From assembly GCA_037176885.1 (NCBI GenBank), contig JAWWNJ010000017.1:1612001-1676000 (forward strand): a DNA stretch of 64,000 nt. Reading direction: 5' to 3'. Shown in pieces: positions 46,861 to 55,974 of this stretch (position 1 is its first letter; each line of letters begins with the position of its first letter). Source of the DNA: Favolaschia claudopus. Its lineage: Eukaryota > Basidiomycota > Agaricomycetes > Agaricales > Mycenaceae. The position numbers and the translations under genes are program-made. Below the pieces are notes generated by a model. That model did no database searches. It was not told the origin of the DNA and saw only the letters and a list, made by a program, of their open reading frames with translations.

Positions 46861-48105
46861 ATGCCTGCACAAAGAACGGTTCTGATCACTGGCTGCTCTG
46901 ATGGGGGAATTGGCGCTGCGCTGGCGAAGGAGTATCATTCTCGGGGTGAGAATCGAAATCTGATACGGTCTTCATTCTCAATGCTGATTCGGTGATGTTT
47001 TAGGTCTGCGCGTATTTGCCACCTCGAGAAGCACGGAAACTATGAAAGGATTGGCCGCGCTCGGGATTGAGACTCTCGCGCTGGATGTACTGAGCGTTGA
47101 CTCGATTCGGAGCGCTCGTGAGATTGTTTCTACGAAAACCGGGGGGAAACTTGATATTCTTGTGAATAACGCGTAAGCACACGGCCTTGCATTCCTCTGT
47201 CTATGTTCTAATTTCTTTGCAGCGGCAAACGTGAGTCAATTCACGACTGTTTTCGCTTCTCACCCCCCATGCTCGTTCAATTTCCAGTTTATGAAGCAGC
47301 GGTCATCGATTCCGACATGTCTGAAATGCGATCGCTCTTCGAACTCAACGTATTCGCGCACATGTCGATGGTGCAGGAATTCATTCACCTGCTCATGGCC
47401 GGGGATAATGCCTGCATTGTCAACATTGGCAGCGGCGCTGGACTTTGTGCTATTCCACTACAATCGGGTTACAATGCAAGTAAAGCAGCGCTCCATTCGT
47501 TCAGCGACACCCTACGAGTCGAGTTGGAGCCTTTCAAGTGAGTGGACTTTTCACGTCTCCTTGTGTATGTTCTTTACATAATGAATTGTGCTTTAGTATC
47601 CGAGTCGTGACTGTACGTGGCTTTCCTTTTTTCCCCTCAATGAATCGGCTTAAACTTGTTCAAAAGACGGTCACCAACTCGGTCAAAAGCAATATCTTCA
47701 AACCAACTCGGTTTCCAGACGATTCTCTGTATAAATCATTGGAGCATGCGTTCAACGAGAGGCACGCTGAGATAAACAGTTCGTCTTACCCAACTTCTCT
47801 CGCGGCTCGACCGTATCTGAATCAAAATTCTCAGAGACGGCCGTCACTGGAGACAAATACGCCCGTCAGCTGGTTGCGGAAACCCTCAAAACAAACCCGC
47901 CCACTTACTCTTGGGGAGGCTCCTCGGCTGGTGCTCTCTGGTTCCTTGTTTCTTTCTTCCCTCGATGGGTGCCGGTGAGTTATGAATTCCTCGTTTCTTC
48001 GGCTCAACTAAACTCGTTGCGCAGACAAAGGTCATCAGCGATATGTACGGGTTCAACAAGTTCTCTGCACAAGTGCGGAAGGAAAGGGCCAAGAAGAATG
48101 CCTAG
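46861..48105 (+). CDS. Ayr1-like short-chain dehydrogenase, copy D
   Basis: Eight exons: 46861-46945, 47004-47172, 47223-47230 (8 nt), 47288-47537, 47597-47612 (16 nt), 47667-47778, 47835-47974 and 48025-48105. They sum to 287 codons, 286 residues. Key parts are TVLITGCSDGGIGAALAKEY, LDILVNNAGKLYEAAVIDSD, VNIGSGAGLCAIPLQSGYNA, SKAALHSFSDTLRVELEPFN, KYARQLVAETLKTNPPTYSW and the end FSAQVRKERAKKNA. All catalytic residues (Ser, Tyr, Lys) are present. All its introns are GT-AG. Closest in sequence to copies B and C. Intact and probably active. Confidence 0.88.
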
Positions 48106-48444
48106 AATTCATGTGTCTTCGGAGATTTTGATTGTTGTGAACTACCTTGCTGCTTGTACTGTGTTTTCTTCAACAGAGTTGCACAATGCAGAAGGCATGG
48201 AAAACTCTTGAAAGCATTTTCCAACATTCAGTCGAGAACCGAAGTCTACTTTAGTTGCATTGAATTCACTCCCTGAGTCTTGCCAGCAGATGTATTTTGC
48301 CGTGGGAATAGGTTAAGGGAATAGGTTAAGGTTAGGGTTAAATAGGTCATCTTTGACTCTTAACCATGTCGAGCGATTCTTCACGCCACCATGTGGGAAG
48401 GAACGCTGCAGCGCCGTCTCTTTCACAGTTGACGGGTCTCGGAG

Positions 48445-49297
48445 GCCTTGTCCCCAATCTCAGATTCAGAGCGCTTATTTTCGGCGTTCATGGATGACGG
48501 AGACATGCTTCCAAAGTTCCTTCAAGTTCCTGCGCTCAGGCTGCCTACCTGGATGTCCAAAAGGTGGCTCTGGGCGAGTCGTTTATCCGCATGCTCCGAC
48601 GGCGGTGTTTGTGGTCAACTGATGGCGAGGAGAATCAATGGCAAGGCGCGCGTCTAGAATCGCTGTGGGGGACTCGCCGCATCTGCTCCAGATTAGGGTC
48701 GTTCACAGCAGCCTTTTTGGCTTCCTTTTTGCTCCCTTTTTCTTCTCCTTTTTTGCGGTTTTTTGGATTCTCTTGGTTTTTCTTCGGGATTTTTTTCCCT
48801 TTTTCATTCAGAAGGATAAAAAGGGTATATTGCAAAAAAGAACGAAGTGAACTGTACAGTTTTGGCGAAAAAGGTAGAAAAAATGGTGCGAAAAAGGGAT
48901 GTCAAAAAGGCTGCTGTGAACGCTCCGCACAGATCTTCTTTTTTTGCTCCCTTTTTGAACTCAACTTTGTTCCTTTTTTGTATTCCTTTCACGCCTGGGC
49001 TTATACATGTCAACTTTTCCTTTGGGAGGTATGAAAAGGTAGAGTTGACAAAAAGAATGAAGTCCTACAGAGGTTTTTTGCCAAAACTGCAAAATGGGCA
49101 AAAAGGAAGAGAAAAAGGAGAACAAAAAGGAAGTAAAAAGGGAGCCAAAAAGGCTGCTGTGAATGACCCTATTAACCAGCATGAGGCTGAGACGGATTGG
49201 AAGCTGCTCGATGAAGGTTTGACTCCTGTAAGGTAACCATCGCAGCGATCTACTCGAGTTCTCGATTGCTCGTCCGTTTCCCAGGATTCTGGGTTAA
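48445..49297 (+). pseudogene. F-box gene 3' relic, frameshifted and interrupted by a foldback MITE
   Basis: The stretch encodes LFSAFMDDGDMLPKFLQ, then in another frame LDVQKVALGESFIRMLRRRC and WQGARLESL, then HLLQI, and after a 474-bp insertion INQHEAETDWKLLDEGLTPV. The intact F-box gene at 42598 has FFNAFVEHGDTPAILPALC, LDIKKLALGESFVRMLRGRC, WQGARLESL and LKLRDEGLSGVR in the same order. The final intron and tail RILG are also kept, ending at 49297. The N-terminal F-box part is missing. This is a truncated duplicate, so F-box plus SDR may have been duplicated as one block. Confidence 0.75.
48696..49169. mobile_element. 474-bp foldback MITE with TA target duplication
   Basis: The element begins GGGTCGTTCACAGCAGCC and ends with the inverted form GGCTGCTGTGAATGACCC. 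It is flanked by TA on both sides (48694-48695 and 49170-49171), as in Tc1/mariner-type insertions, and removing it restores the F-box-like frame around it. The interior is strongly asymmetric: stretches rich in T5-T7 alternate with stretches rich in A5-A7, and the end sequence recurs inside (inverted copy at about 48901-48920), so it looks like two nested palindromic units. Confidence 0.8.
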
Positions 49298-49798
49298 TGT
49301 GTCCAAGATTCAAACCCCCCTCGATTATGGATATGCCGTGAATTTTTGGCGATATTGGTTGGGCCCATGGGTATGCTACCATCTTTTCGGTGTGTTGGGT
49401 ATCGAAACTGCTCTCATAAATCTCCACTGGGTAATGATCTGCACGACGTAACATTGCCTTCAAGCTGAAACGACGATCCAATACTGTAAATCGTGCCCTG
49501 CCAGTCTGGATCATTTGTTCTGCACAACTGGCGCCTGTACCTAGTCTTGAATCAATCTTTCTTATTGGTTTTCGTTGACTATGGACACGAATATACCTTC
49601 ATGGTCTCTCTAATTCGCCTGCACTATTCTACAACCACAAGGCGACTTCCTCAGACGGCTCAGCCACCAACCGGTCTTCAACTACGTAAAAAAAATCACC
49701 GCTAACCGCCGACGCCACTGCCTCTTGCTTCTGCGATAAAGGCATCTTGTCCATCTACCACCAGCTGGCTTCCTCTTCTCCCTCTCCTGCGACGGTCG
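49298..49798. other. Spacer between the F-box relic and the membrane-protein gene
   Basis: No conserved coding sequence; presumed promoter of the gene that starts at 49799. Confidence 0.4.
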
Positions 49799-51555
49799 AT
49801 GCCCTACACGGTGACTCCTTTCGTGTTCAACGACTACTGGGAAAACGTACAAAATGAATTAGGCACGACTATAGTACGTATGGACTTGGATCTTCATTTC
49901 AGTGTGTCCTGAGTTCTGGCTGAATTTGCAATCGCGTAGATGGATGTGTTGTTCTACGGTAAGATTAGCGTTCAATCCCTTGAATCAACTGACTTTTTCC
50001 TCCCGATTCACCGTGGGCAATCCAGGCATTTTCCTAGTTCTCTTCTTCGTCGCAATGCATCTTCTCTACCATCGCATAACGTCTCCCGGCCGAAAGCCTC
50101 TCCTCGTTCTCACAACAGCCATGGCCCTGCTCGCTACAACACAGTTTTCCTTGCACATCGCCTCGACTTCGCTCGCGTTAAGATTGCTTCATAGAGCGAT
50201 TGTTGACGGGCAGGATTACGTCCCCGATCCTCCTGGAAATGGACTGGAACATGTTTACTGGTCGTTAGTGATGACGCAGGATCTTGTGCTGGTCACGAAT
50301 ACGTGAGTCGCCGTCGACTCTTGACATAAAAGCCAGCTAAGAAACGTTGGAATTGGAGGGTTTTTACTGACGGGCTCCTCGTTTGTATTTCGTTCTCGCA
50401 GCGACTTCTAAGCTTGATTCTGTTTGCCAGACCTATCGATGCTATCTCGTCTGGGGCCGCCCGCCCAAGATATTCCTCGTTGTGCCAATGCTCTTAATTC
50501 TTGCAACCCTGGGTTCGTTTCGACGTTTTCTCCTTGTGCTACCATAATCTTATGCAAACCTGCAGCAACAGGCTACGTAACCTCCTACGACCAGGATTAT
50601 TATTCTGGGCCCGCCCATTTCGACGCGCGCATCGTATTTACTCTGAGTCTCTTCACCAACTTTGCGTTGATGATTTTGACTGGTGAGTCCGCGCTTGGGC
50701 CTTGGCAACATCCGATCTGTTCATTCGGAGTTTTTTTTTCCTGGTTACGGAGTGAACCAGGTCTGGATTCAGTAATTGTCCGTCGCCATCAATTTACCGT
50801 GATGGGCTTGGTCGTGCTTGACACAGTTTGCCTGAATGTATAGACGTTTGTACTTATGTACCCGTCCTCCCTTCTCTCTTCATCTTTGTCTTGCTCCGCT
50901 GAACGACGATCGACACGTATATGCCTCCCGTCTTGTTAGAGTTCATTGATGAGGATATTCGTAGGCTTCCCATCCTCCTCCGATCCGGTCTTCTGTAGGC
51001 TCATGTGTACTCCGCCTCAGCCTCTCGTCCCAATTCACCGCTGCCGTTTGGCGATTGCGTCTTAAGGCATATAGCTGACACAAACGACACATATGCCAGA
51101 TCACCTATTGAGCTCACCCCACCGAGCGCCTCTTTCGCAACCACTAGCAATTTTTACCGGCCTGAGGGTCAACGTGGCGTGTCCTCCGGTAGCAATCATT
51201 ACCAGGGTAAGCTCATACGCTAGGCCGCCTACACGGACGACGCAAATATCACGGTTTGCAGTCACCCCACCGAGCGCGTCGTCTGCAAGCGCTAGCAACC
51301 ATTATCGGCCTGAGGGCCAACCTGGCGTGTCGTCTGGTAGCAATCATTATCAGGGTAAGCACATACGCTGCGCCTTCTACACGGACGACGCAAAGATCAC
51401 GGTTTGAAGTCACCCCACCGAGCGCCTCTCCCGCAAGCATTAGCAGTCATTACCGGTCAGAGGGCCAACCTGGCGTGTCCTCTGGTAGTGGTCATTACCC
51501 GCCCCAGCAGCGAATGGGTGAGCACATACGCTGGGCCTTACACACTTCGCGCTGA
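49799..51555 (+). CDS. Multi-pass membrane protein typical of Agaricomycetes, tail with tandem exons; possibly decayed
   Basis: The ATG at 49799 starts MPYTVTPFVFNDYWENVQNE. Joined to the next exons this gives GIFLVLFFVAMHLLYHRITS, KPLLVLTTAMALLATTQFSL, a loop VDGQDYVPDPPGNGLEHVYW, then YRCYLVWGRPPKIFLVVPML and YVTSYDQDYYSGPAHFDARI followed by FTLSLFTNFALMILTG. This pattern of about seven membrane spans with an RCYLVW motif is common in uncharacterised Agaricomycete membrane-protein families. The exon around 50400-50430 contains stop codons in the expected frame and I could not find a splice that avoids them, so a lesion is possible. The last part (51113-51540) is three repeats of one exon. 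Function unknown. Confidence 0.5.
51113..51545 (+). repeat. Three tandem copies of a 148-bp exon-intron unit
   Basis: Units start at 51113, 51261 and 51409 with the same 148-bp period. Each has an AG acceptor, a coding part of about 95 nt (TPPSASSASASNHYRPEGQP then GVSSGSNHYQ) and a GTAAGC-type donor in units 1 and 2, followed by a 50-nt intron. Unit 3 has diverged at its end. Confidence 0.8.
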
Positions 51556-51568
51556 CTTTTTTTCCAAC

Positions 51569-51836
51569 TCGTTCCTCTGCGATCGTTTCCTTCGCTCCCT
51601 CCTCCCTCGTCACCCACTTCCTCGTCCCACCTACGAACGTAATATCCTACCTCATTCTTAAACTATGATCTCCACCCTCGATTCTCTTCACCCCTCTTCA
51701 CTCGTTCTTCTGCCATCGTTTCCTTCGCTTCCCTCCTATCTCGTCGTCCACTTCCCCGTCCTACCCACGAACGTAATATCCTCTCTCCTTCTCAATCTAT
51801 GATCTCCACCCTCATTCTCTTCACCCCTCTTCGTTG
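51569..51836 (+). repeat. Two tandem copies of a 133-bp CT-rich repeat
   Basis: TCGTTCCTCTGCGATCGTTT at 51569 and its relative at 51702 start two units of about 133 bp. Both contain ACGAACGTAATATCCT and CTATGATCTCCACCCTC. The array lies directly in front of the Helitron coding region. Confidence 0.75.
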
Positions 51837-51891
51837 CTCTACCCTGCCCTACTTACCAACGTGATCATCGTGCTCGCAAATGTGAACAAAC

Positions 51892-54800
51892 GTGAACTGT
51901 GTGCCTACTGTGATCTGTGAACACGCGCGCGAATTAGTGCCCCCACTTTACGAAGGTCCGGAACCATTCGGACAACCTGTCGCTGCCACCGTGCCTCTGA
52001 AGATCGTCCACAGCAATGCGGTATGTATCGACCACAGAGACGGGTGGGACTGGATGACAACTTATCTTCTCAATATGTCGTATGCGTTCCATTCCGTTGT
52101 CGGAGACAACCTTCCGCGCACTCTTCATATTAACGACTTTCTTGTCCACCGCAAGTATGTTGCATGTCGAACAGACAACGTCTCATCATTCGTGCGCCTA
52201 TACACACACTTGCGGGTTCCAGCACTTATCTCGCTTTGTCGTCAACACGGAATAGATACTCATAGGATGGTCAAGCGTGAGCTGCAAATATCCCTGCTGC
52301 GGCACACCTGTACTTCCGCGTGTGTCGGACATAGCTCTCATATGATATTTCAAATTCTCCCGGCTCAGCGAAAAGCAAAAGACGTGCAAGTGCTCGTGTA
52401 CGACGCAGAGGACGTACTAGATGTCGATGGTCGTCTAGCTCAGACGAAGACTGTCAAGACTACGGGTAAACAAAAAGGTAGAGAGGCAATGTCGGAAGCC
52501 CAACGGGCCCTCACAAACGAAGTGGAGACAGAGGCCAGAGCAGCGAATCGGGAAATGGAACGACTGACCTCGCTCGCCCGAGTGGAACCTCCTTCTTTCC
52601 CCCCTCAGCTCGCGGACAAGGACCGACGTAAAATTATCAGGCAATGGCAGACTAAGATGGAGCCTACCGCCTGGATTCCTCTCGCTTGTGCCGTGTGTGG
52701 TCAAAAGAAAGTGAAAACCGAGCTCGCGGATGTGGAGTTTGACGATGACACATTGGCTTTGCTTCAGAACCCTTTCCTACCTGTGGAAACACTGCCAACC
52801 ACTTATAACCTTCAAGCGTACAACAATGCCATTCTATATTATCGTGCTCTAAAGGACACAACGGCGCGAGCTTCCATGTCTGCTTGTACATCCTGTCGAC
52901 GAGAACTGGCGCATGGCAACCAGCCTTTAGACTCGCTCGCGAACTTTCAATACTACGCGCGCGACGAGCTGCCTGCCGATGTAAAAGCGGCGCTGGCTTC
53001 TTGCACCATGTTCGACCGCATGATGATTTGCCAAGCCCGGTCTACAAAGATCACTCACCTTTTTAGTAAGAATCCAAGTTCTGTTTTGTATGGATCGGAC
53101 GTTACCATCTCGCAGCGATTTAGTCGCGGTAATGTTGCTATAATTCCCCAGGATGTCGCGACGTTGCGTACATTGTTGCCACCTGATCGTGCAGAGATTC
53201 AAGAAGCTATGTGTGCCCTTTTCGTAGGCACAAACATAAAACCTACTAGGCAGAATATTGCCAAATTGAGCCCCGTTCTCGTCAACAAGAATCGCGTCGC
53301 CACTTTAATTGAATTCTTGCTGCGAGAGAACAGCTACTATAAATCTTCCGTCAACTTCAGCCAGGCCAACCTCGACGACCTTTTAATCGACGAAGATCAG
53401 GCAGCAGGTGAGGGTATACCCAGAGCAGTTGAGTTGTGCCACTTGCCCAGCAATTCTGCTTTGCCCGCTGCCACTTCAGGGTACGTTGGTCCACTGACCG
53501 ATGTGCAAGCCGTCGAAGATGCCCCTGCGGAGGAACCCGAGGAATTGGTGATGGAAGCCGTCGGCTACACGGCCGGCGATAAAACACCCGAAGACTACTT
53601 GAATATGAAAGCCACCGCTCTCGCTTGGTGCTTGGACAAGAAAGCGTTTCTGAAAATGCAAGCAGGCTCTCGGTTCATATCTGAAAGAGACCCTGGCATG
53701 CTCACTTTGGCCTTTCCCCACTTGGACCCGTGGGGCATCGGAGGATTCAGCGAACCTCTCAGGAATGAATCGCAACGCAAGTTAACCTTCGAGAGACAAG
53801 TAAAAAATCTTCTCTTGCAACACGACGGCACGTTTGAGGACGACCCTAATTTCGCTTATGTCTGCTGGAACATAATCCAGAAGAAAGAAGTCAACCGCCA
53901 GGTATGTTTCCGAACCAAGCCTGCAGAGCAAAAAGCACTGGCGTCTGAGATAACCAGCGTTGCTCCCGCACTCACCGACCTCATCGCTACGTGGCAGAAA
54001 GATCCGTTCAAAAAACCTAGCACTGTGGCGGAGAAGAAGGCCATGCGCGTATTGAACAAGTTGAAACTAGTGGCTAAGGACCTGCGCGGCAGCTCCGGGT
54101 ACAAGCAATGTCGTCGCAACGAAATACGGGCATTAATCCGCAAGCTGTCCACTCCTGCGCTGTTTCTAACCATTAATCCCGCCGACATATGCGATCCCTT
54201 GTTTGCCGCATTTGCTAATCTCAGTACCCAGGAGTGGCTTGATATGAGCGTACACGCTCGGCAGGTGTTTTTGGCAAGACACCCTGGTGCAGCAGCTCGT
54301 TACTTCGACTGCATGATAACAAATTTTGTTGACATAATTTTAAAGTACGCTCCCGCTCCTACTGACCCGGGCGTGTTCGGACTGTGCAACGGGTATTACG
54401 CCATGGTAGAGGCCCAGGGCCGGGGAACCCTTCACTGTCATATGTTGGTGTGGATTATCGGCAACCCTAGCCCGCAAGCCTTGCGCGACCGCATTGCAGC
54501 CGACCCCACTTTCAAATCTGCCGTCTTCACTTGGCTGGAGAGTATCATCAAATGCGAATTACCTGGCATGACTGAGCCTAGAGTGGAGACTTGTCCTGAC
54601 GACGCCAACAAGCCGAAGTGGCCTACAGGATGGATAAATCCGCAATATTCCAGAGGGCCCAACATCGACAGCCTTGGAAGCAATGAATTCGACGAAGCAT
54701 TTACAAAAACCGTGACAGACCTTGCAATTGAATGTAATTGGCATGAACACCGGGCCACCTGCTGGAAGCATTTAAAACCTGGACAGCCTAGAAACGATAC

Positions 54801-55974
54801 GTCGTGCAGGATGAGGATTGACGGAACGACGCACGAACACACATCCATTGACGAGGAAACGCAATCTATCATGCTTCGCCGGTTGCACCCGCGAATTAAC
54901 AATTACAATGAGGTGGTGCTCTTCTTACTGCGATGCAATATTGATGTCAAGTACATAGGGTCCGGAGAAGCTGCAAAAGCATTGGTTTTCTACATTACAG
55001 ACTACATCACCAAATCGACGCTGCCGGCGCACGTTGGACTCGCCGCGGTCGAATACGCGATAAAGAAGAATGAAGAGAAATTCGCAACACTCAACCAGCC
55101 GTCCCATCCCACGGCACTCGACACCGCGGTCGGTAGTGTCATTGATCAAGACAAGAGCCTGTTTACGAAGACGGTTATGGCGATAATGTCGAGGCAAGAA
55201 CTGTCGCATCAGCAAGTGATGAGCTACCTCGTAGGAGGGGGTGACACGTACCATAGCCACACGTTTTCGACTGTGCGGTGGGGCGACTTCGATCGGCACG
55301 TAGCCGCATGGGAGCAACACGAAAAGCCCCCCTCCGAATCTGTTGAGACAGTTCGTGCAGTAACACCTCCGAGAGTTGACGACGAGGACGAGGACTGTGA
55401 TGGTGACGAAGACGGTGGGGACGAGGAAGAAGAAAGAGACGCGGAAAGGCAAGGCAGCACGGAGGATATGCTAGTGCGCGTTGATGAACTTGGAATTTCG
55501 ATTGCGTCTGACGTCGCAGACTACCGATTTCGACCAGCAGAAGAGGAGTTCGATGCTCTGTCGATGTGGGAACATAGCGAGTGGGTTGTCAAGATCAGTA
55601 AATCCTCTGAGGACAAGCGCTTAAACGGCAATACTGCCACGGGTATTTCCGTCGCCCAGCACAGCACCAAGCGAAAACGCGGAAAACGCCCCAACAGCAG
55701 GGGGGCAACTATTAAGCTCGCATCCCAGCGCCAAAACCCACATTGCTCGTCTCAGAAGCGTTCCCGTTGTTCCCGTTCTGCTAGGCGCACCACTTCCCCG
55801 ACCCGATCGTGGCGGGGCCGAGTTAGAAAAGTGGTGTCGGAGCATGCTTATTTTGTTCAAACCTTGGAGAGAAGCCGCCGACCTGCTGGGGGACCATCCG
55901 ACGTGGAAAGAAGCTTTCGATGCGCACACCTTTTCACCCTCTGTCGCTGCAGTTATGAAAAATCTCAACGTTGA
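51892..55974 (+). CDS. Helitron Rep (HUH nickase) part of RepHel
   Basis: The frame is open from 51886 to 55974. No ATG occurs before 52054, so the start is 52054 or lies in an unseen upstream exon. The N-terminal part has Cys pairs (CAVCGQKK, CTSCRREL) and TKITHLFSKNPSS, usual for the zinc-binding region ahead of fungal Helitron Rep domains. The Rep core (Helitron_like_N) shows PALFLTINPADICDPLFAAF, VFGLCNGYYAMVEAQGRGTL and HCHMLVWIIGNP, with the HUH metal-binding HxH in HCHM. Next come DVKYIGSGEAAKALVFYITD and YITKSTLP, where the Tyr residues of the YxxxY type sit. The family motif is lost from about 55700; the codons that should follow are in the +1 frame. It cuts and rejoins DNA strands in rolling-circle transposition in the nucleus. 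Confidence 0.85.
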   Translation: MNCVPTVICEHARELVPPLYEGPEPFGQPVAATVPLKIVHSNAVCIDHRDGWDWMTTYLLNMSYAFHSVVGDNLPRTLHINDFLVHRKYVACRTDNVSSFVRLYTHLRVPALISLCRQHGIDTHRMVKRELQISLLRHTCTSACVGHSSHMIFQILPAQRKAKDVQVLVYDAEDVLDVDGRLAQTKTVKTTGKQKGREAMSEAQRALTNEVETEARAANREMERLTSLARVEPPSFPPQLADKDRRKIIRQWQTKMEPTAWIPLACAVCGQKKVKTELADVEFDDDTLALLQNPFLPVETLPTTYNLQAYNNAILYYRALKDTTARASMSACTSCRRELAHGNQPLDSLANFQYYARDELPADVKAALASCTMFDRMMICQARSTKITHLFSKNPSSVLYGSDVTISQRFSRGNVAIIPQDVATLRTLLPPDRAEIQEAMCALFVGTNIKPTRQNIAKLSPVLVNKNRVATLIEFLLRENSYYKSSVNFSQANLDDLLIDEDQAAGEGIPRAVELCHLPSNSALPAATSGYVGPLTDVQAVEDAPAEEPEELVMEAVGYTAGDKTPEDYLNMKATALAWCLDKKAFLKMQAGSRFISERDPGMLTLAFPHLDPWGIGGFSEPLRNESQRKLTFERQVKNLLLQHDGTFEDDPNFAYVCWNIIQKKEVNRQVCFRTKPAEQKALASEITSVAPALTDLIATWQKDPFKKPSTVAEKKAMRVLNKLKLVAKDLRGSSGYKQCRRNEIRALIRKLSTPALFLTINPADICDPLFAAFANLSTQEWLDMSVHARQVFLARHPGAAARYFDCMITNFVDIILKYAPAPTDPGVFGLCNGYYAMVEAQGRGTLHCHMLVWIIGNPSPQALRDRIAADPTFKSAVFTWLESIIKCELPGMTEPRVETCPDDANKPKWPTGWINPQYSRGPNIDSLGSNEFDEAFTKTVTDLAIECNWHEHRATCWKHLKPGQPRNDTSCRMRIDGTTHEHTSIDEETQSIMLRRLHPRINNYNEVVLFLLRCNIDVKYIGSGEAAKALVFYITDYITKSTLPAHVGLAAVEYAIKKNEEKFATLNQPSHPTALDTAVGSVIDQDKSLFTKTVMAIMSRQELSHQQVMSYLVGGGDTYHSHTFSTVRWGDFDRHVAAWEQHEKPPSESVETVRAVTPPRVDDEDEDCDGDEDGGDEEEERDAERQGSTEDMLVRVDELGISIASDVADYRFRPAEEEFDALSMWEHSEWVVKISKSSEDKRLNGNTATGISVAQHSTKRKRGKRPNSRGATIKLASQRQNPHCSSQKRSRCSRSARRTTSPTRSWRGRVRKVVSEHAYFVQTLERSRRPAGGPSDVERSFRCAHLFTLCRCSYEKSQR

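Noticed and set aside
48635..49236. Lys/Phe-rich open frames in the foldback element as small genes
   Set aside because: They result from A-rich and T-rich runs in a palindromic MITE and appear on both strands.
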